Shown here one piece after another: positions 60,693-64,000 of a stretch of DNA of 64,000 nucleotides. Under the pieces are notes generated by a model. That model was not told the origin of the DNA, ran no database searches, and saw only the letters and a program-made list of their open reading frames with translations. Every line of letters starts with the position of its first letter. The first letter of the stretch is position 1. Position numbers and translations under genes: made by a program. Source of the DNA: Archangium lipolyticum (GTDB lineage: Bacteria; Myxococcota; Myxococcia; Myxococcales; Myxococcaceae); NCBI RefSeq assembly GCF_024623785.1, contig NZ_JANKBZ010000001.1, positions 558,001 through 622,000 on the forward strand. Direction: 5' to 3'.

Positions 60693-61071
60693 TTTGCACC
60701 GTGAACTGCCCGGGGGAGACGACCTGGATGACGCCGCCCCAGTTGCACATCAGTTTGCAGTTGCTATCCACCGCCGGCATGTTGCCGATCATCACCTTGG
60801 GGCAACCCGGCACCCATGGAGCCGCCGTGGCCGGAATGCACGGCATGGGCGTGAGGACCCCCATGGCCGCCGCCGTCGCCGCGGCCACCATGGGGTTGGC
60901 CATCGACATGCACATGCCGAAGGGCAGGATGTTCAGCATCGGCTTGTTGTCCATGATGTTGGCCGCCGGCGTCGTGGCCATCACCTTGTTCGCGGGCAGA
61001 ACCATCAGCGAGGACGGGGCCGCACCAAAGCTGCATTGGAGCATGGCCCCCGTGACGACCTGGACTCCCAT
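60685..61071 (-). CDS. PAAR-like tip protein (DUF4280-type)
   Basis: A 128-residue protein of the DUF4280/PAAR-like kind (MGVQVVTGAMLQCSFGAAPS at the start; PMLNILPFGMCMSMANP and GGVIQVVSPGQFTV later) with Cys residues at the ligand-like positions. It would cap the VgrG spike. It lacks a toxin extension. The ATG 61071 gives the standard start. It overlaps the TssA-like gene and precedes it in the operon. Confidence 0.82.
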   Translation of the reverse strand: MGVQVVTGAMLQCSFGAAPSSLMVLPANKVMATTPAANIMDNKPMLNILPFGMCMSMANPMVAAATAAAMGVLTPMPCIPATAAPWVPGCPKVMIGNMPAVDSNCKLMCNWGGVIQVVSPGQFTVQNG

Positions 61072-61110
61072 GGCACACCCCTTCGTCGGACCGCGTGGGC
61101 CGCGCCATCG

Positions 61111-62790
61111 TCACACACCCGGCCCTCCCTTTTCCAGCAGATGGCCGCGCAGCGCGGTGAGCGCCTGGAAGAGAGGATCCGAGCTCTTCCTGTGGAGCGC
61201 TCCCGTCAGGAACTGCATGTGGCACCAGGCCTCGTCTACCTGCCCGTCCACCTTGCGAGGATAGAGGGGGATGAACTCGGTGCGGTCGGGCAGGTGCTCG
61301 ACCCCGAGCTGGAGCTCGATGCAGCGGCGGAGCTCCTGCATCCAGACGCCCGCTTGTGGAGCCTGGGCTCCAGTGAAGACGAGCAAGACGTGGCGGTAGT
61401 GGCCGGCCACACCACCCGTGGGGGCAGGCACTACGGCGGCGCCACGCACGAAGGACAGGTCCTGCACGACCGCTGCAACCTCGGCGGCCGGGTAGACGCG
61501 CCCTTCCCTCCTCGCCGTGCGGGGCCCTCCGTAGTGGTACAGGCCATAGGAGCGCGTGAGGACCACATAAGCGGGCGGCCGCTCCTTGTCCGGCAACAGG
61601 GTGAAGACGCCCAGGTCTCCCGGCGCCTCCTGGCCGCTCATGTTCACGTCACGCAGCGCCCAGGCTCGGCCCGGAGCGGGAGGCGTCTCCGTGTGCAGAT
61701 CCCTCACCCGTCGGGGTGAGCCGAGCACCGCGCCTCCGGCGGCCGCATCCACGAGCACGTTGGAGGACGGCACCGCGGCCAGCCCGCACTGCTTCACCCA
61801 GGCGCGCCAGGCCACCCAGTCGATGGGCTCCTCGGGGTTGCGGAACCAGTGGGCCACGTTCTTCAGCGGCGTGCGGGCGCGCAACAGCGCGTCCCGCAGG
61901 GCCGGGGTGACGCCGAGCGCGCGCACCGGGTGCTCGACGAGCAGCGCGGGGTTGGCCTCGAGGTCCGACAGCTCGAGGTGGAGGTACGTGGCCCCGCGCA
62001 GCAGCGTGGTGAAGAGGAAGGCCGGCAGGTGCTGCAGGGGGTGGTAACCGGGCGCGGCCAGGTGCTCTCCGGGACCGAGGCCAAAGGTGAGCAATCCATC
62101 CACCAGCGCCCCACGCCAGGCATCCTCCGCGGTGAGCAGCGCCGGAGTCCCCGACGGCTCCACCAGTGGCGAGAAGAGCAACCCCACCGGCTCGCCCGGC
62201 TTGTAGGTATGCGAGGTGAAGGCTGGGGAGGCCTGGCCCTTGCTCTGCAACAGTTGCTTCTCGAAGCCCTCCAACAGCAGCGCCTGGTGCGGCTCGGCGG
62301 CGATGTGGTCCGGTGCGAGCGCTTCCAGGCGGCGCGCGATGAAGCGCCGGCCCTGGGGCAGCAGGAAGCTGATGCACGCCCCCAGGCCCAGGGCGGCCAC
62401 GAGTGAGATGAGCAGCTCGCTCCCAACGGGATAGAGCAGGCACACCTTGGCCCCGGCCTTGACGCCCTGCCGGGCCCACTCGGTGGCCCGCCGCGAAGCC
62501 TGCTCGTGCAGTTGCTTGTAGCCCAGTACCTGCCAACCGCTCCGCCGGTCGTAGCTGCGCAGGGCCACGCGGTCCGTGTTGCCATGGCGGACGACGAGAT
62601 CGTGGAAGAAATCGTAGTGCTGGCCCGCGCGGCTCTTGAGGGGAGCGCCACGGCCCACATGGACCACGGCCAGGGCATTGGCGAACCCTTCTGGATCCTG
62701 CCAACTCTCGTACTGCCAGACCGGCACCCCTGAATCGGCGGGGGTGCCAGTCTCAAGCAGCTCGAGGATCTTCCTGACGTCGAAGACCAT
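61111..62790 (-). CDS. AMP-binding (ANL)-like protein inside the T6SS operon
   Basis: A 559-residue protein resembling acyl-CoA synthetases and NRPS adenylation domains. The N-terminal part is clear (HYDFFHDLVVRHGNTDRVAL, VCLLYPVGSELLISLVAALG). The AMP-binding P-loop (TSGSTGxPK) is replaced by LLFSPLVEPSGTP, YGxTE is not visible, while APGDLGVFTL (A7-like) and YPRKVDGQVDEAW (A10-like, Lys replaced position) remain. It may be inactive or use an unusual mechanism. ATG 62790 with GGAGG upstream (13 bases) or GTG 62802 overlapping the previous gene are both possible. Function in secretion is unknown. Confidence 0.72.
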   Translation of the reverse strand: MVFDVRKILELLETGTPADSGVPVWQYESWQDPEGFANALAVVHVGRGAPLKSRAGQHYDFFHDLVVRHGNTDRVALRSYDRRSGWQVLGYKQLHEQASRRATEWARQGVKAGAKVCLLYPVGSELLISLVAALGLGACISFLLPQGRRFIARRLEALAPDHIAAEPHQALLLEGFEKQLLQSKGQASPAFTSHTYKPGEPVGLLFSPLVEPSGTPALLTAEDAWRGALVDGLLTFGLGPGEHLAAPGYHPLQHLPAFLFTTLLRGATYLHLELSDLEANPALLVEHPVRALGVTPALRDALLRARTPLKNVAHWFRNPEEPIDWVAWRAWVKQCGLAAVPSSNVLVDAAAGGAVLGSPRRVRDLHTETPPAPGRAWALRDVNMSGQEAPGDLGVFTLLPDKERPPAYVVLTRSYGLYHYGGPRTARREGRVYPAAEVAAVVQDLSFVRGAAVVPAPTGGVAGHYRHVLLVFTGAQAPQAGVWMQELRRCIELQLGVEHLPDRTEFIPLYPRKVDGQVDEAWCHMQFLTGALHRKSSDPLFQALTALRGHLLEKGGPGV

Positions 62791-62794
62791 CCGA

Positions 62795-64000
62795 CTACTC
62801 ACGCCTCCGCCGCCGCGAGCCCAAGCGCACCAGCGTCACCAGCGCCACCAACGCGGCAACCCCTGTCTGGTTACCGCCCAGAGCGCACCCTCCCCCACCA
62901 CTCCACTGCTGCTTGCGGCCATAGCCCGCCACCGGAATGATCGCATCGGCCACGGTGTCTCCCTGCAGCGAAATCCGCACCTCGTTCTCCACTAGGCCCG
63001 CTTCCGTGGGGGCGAAGCCCACCGTGAAGGTGGCGACACCGCTCGGCGGGAGGGGGACCTCCAGCGCTTTCGCCTCCAGCACGAAGGGCGGACCTTCGCC
63101 CTTTAGCGCCACCAACACCTTTTGCGGATGAGCGGACAGGTTGGTGATGGTGACCTCCTTGCTCGGCATTGGCTTACCTACCTCCACCTTGCCGAAGTCC
63201 AGGCTCTCTGGCTCGACGCCGAGGATGCGCTTCACCGCTCGGCCCTTGAGTTGGAGATTCGCCTCCCCCAGCCACGCTGGCTTCTTGGTGCCAAAGTTCA
63301 AGGTGATATCCGACGTGGTCTCCGACTGGGGTTTGTAACCCACCGTCACGGAGTAGCGCTCGCGAGCACTGAGCTTCCTGTTTTCCAGACTGGACCAGAC
63401 ATAATCGAAGGACTCGCCGGTGCTTCGCAACACCACTGGATTGCCGAGCTCGATCTCATCATCGCTCAGGTTGTTGATGGTGAAAGTCAGTGGGCGCGCT
63501 TCGCCCCCAGCACGAACCGCACCAAAGTCCAGCGAAGAAGGCGTGATGGAGAGCACAGCGGGGATGCCCGAACCCTGCAGTTCTACCTCGATCGGATGCA
63601 GAGCCTGGTCAGTGAAGGTGATCCTCAGCTTGCCCTTCACCTCGCCTTCGACCTGAGGCTTGATGCGCACGCCTACGTCCAGCTTATTGATGCCCGTAGC
63701 CGTACCACCATCTTGTCCTTCGGATTTGCCCTGCAGGTCGCGCGGCAGGGTGAGAGCAGGATCCCGCTCGAACGGTCCCTCCGTGGTGATCGACCTGATG
63801 CTGACAACTTCCTTGCGATTGTTGGTGATGGTCAGGGTGCGCCAGTTCGAATTGCTGTTGACGAGCTGGTTCCCAAAACTCAGTGGGCTCGGTTCGGCAT
63901 GGATCTGATGACGGACTCCCGTGCCTCTCAGACCAATGGGCACGTTGGGCGCGTCCACGTTGTTGGTACTCACCATTAGATTGGCCAGGAATGTCCGTTC
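62795..64000 (-). CDS. ASH/choice-of-anchor-D protein with MYXO-CTERM tail (5' end beyond the window)
   Basis: The frame is open to the right edge (…RTFLANLMVSTNN), so the start lies beyond 64000. The visible ~400 residues contain three to four Ig-like ASH/choice-of-anchor-D repeats (LSFGNQLVNSNSNWRTLTI, LDFGAVRAGGEARPLTFTI, LDFGKVEVGKPMPSKEVTI). The C-terminus GGGGCALGGNQTGVAAL...RLGSRRRRRE is a MYXO-CTERM surface-anchor signal. The stop overlaps, or nearly so, the AMP-binding-like start, so it is probably in the T6SS operon. Surface-exposed; role unknown. Confidence 0.82.
   Translation of the reverse strand, partial: ERTFLANLMVSTNNVDAPNVPIGLRGTGVRHQIHAEPSPLSFGNQLVNSNSNWRTLTITNNRKEVVSIRSITTEGPFERDPALTLPRDLQGKSEGQDGGTATGINKLDVGVRIKPQVEGEVKGKLRITFTDQALHPIEVELQGSGIPAVLSITPSSLDFGAVRAGGEARPLTFTINNLSDDEIELGNPVVLRSTGESFDYVWSSLENRKLSARERYSVTVGYKPQSETTSDITLNFGTKKPAWLGEANLQLKGRAVKRILGVEPESLDFGKVEVGKPMPSKEVTITNLSAHPQKVLVALKGEGPPFVLEAKALEVPLPPSGVATFTVGFAPTEAGLVENEVRISLQGDTVADAIIPVAGYGRKQQWSGGGGCALGGNQTGVAALVALVTLVRLGSRRRRRE

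Overview
The window is GC-rich DNA with the pronounced third-position G/C bias of a myxobacterium, most likely Cystobacterineae (Myxococcus, Cystobacter or Archangium relatives). Supporting signs are an AgmX/PglI-type protein, a MYXO-CTERM tail (GG-C, hydrophobic helix, Arg run), many lipoproteins, a Ser/Thr kinase fused to an AAA ATPase, and one-component and two-component regulators in large numbers. The assignment is inferred from gene content; there is no rRNA in the window.

Layout. 0-9 kb: the 5' end of hisC, accA, two small envelope genes, a double ArsA-like ATPase, an NtrC-type regulator with an upstream histidine protein that seems to lack a working ATPase, a dCMP deaminase and a trypsin-like lipoprotein. 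9-21 kb: prkA, a Cys-rich lipoprotein, a lidless Hsp70, a DUF559 nuclease-like gene between inverted repeats, clpX, an AgmX-like protein, truA, a 54-residue ribbon-helix-helix protein and a small porin-like protein. 21-24 kb: sulfur chemistry (larE, an APS-kinase-like gene with a histone-like tail, and a CysO/Mec-type sulfur carrier and JAMM protease pair). 24-33 kb: a NarL-type two-component pair, an AI-2E transporter, lipoproteins, an S58 peptidase, and a TetR regulator divergent from a carotenoid oxygenase.

33-37 kb is an accessory patch: a single-chain TssB+TssC-like protein, an FG-GAP-like exported protein, and an AT-richer gene with five 63-bp tandem repeats that lies between two ~115-bp imperfect direct repeats. 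37-40 kb holds a 1173-residue kinase-ATPase.

40-64 kb is a type VI secretion locus. A rightward operon encodes a VgrG-like spike whose needle is replaced by a helical tail, followed by two coiled-coil proteins. A long leftward operon encodes, in transcription order, an ASH-domain MYXO-CTERM protein (cut by the window end), an AMP-binding-like protein, a PAAR-like tip, TssA, TssG, TssB, TssC, an Hcp-like protein, TssK, TssE, a needle-less VgrG, a separate beta-helix needle protein, TssF, TssL, a small protein, TssM and TssJ. No ClpV/TssH is present in the window.

The best candidates for something undescribed are the needle-less VgrG with coiled-coil partners, the split VgrG, the fused sheath-like protein, the AMP-binding-like protein inside the secretion operon, and the repeat-flanked gene at 35.4-36.7 kb. 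All functions are read from sequence motifs by eye; no database search was run.
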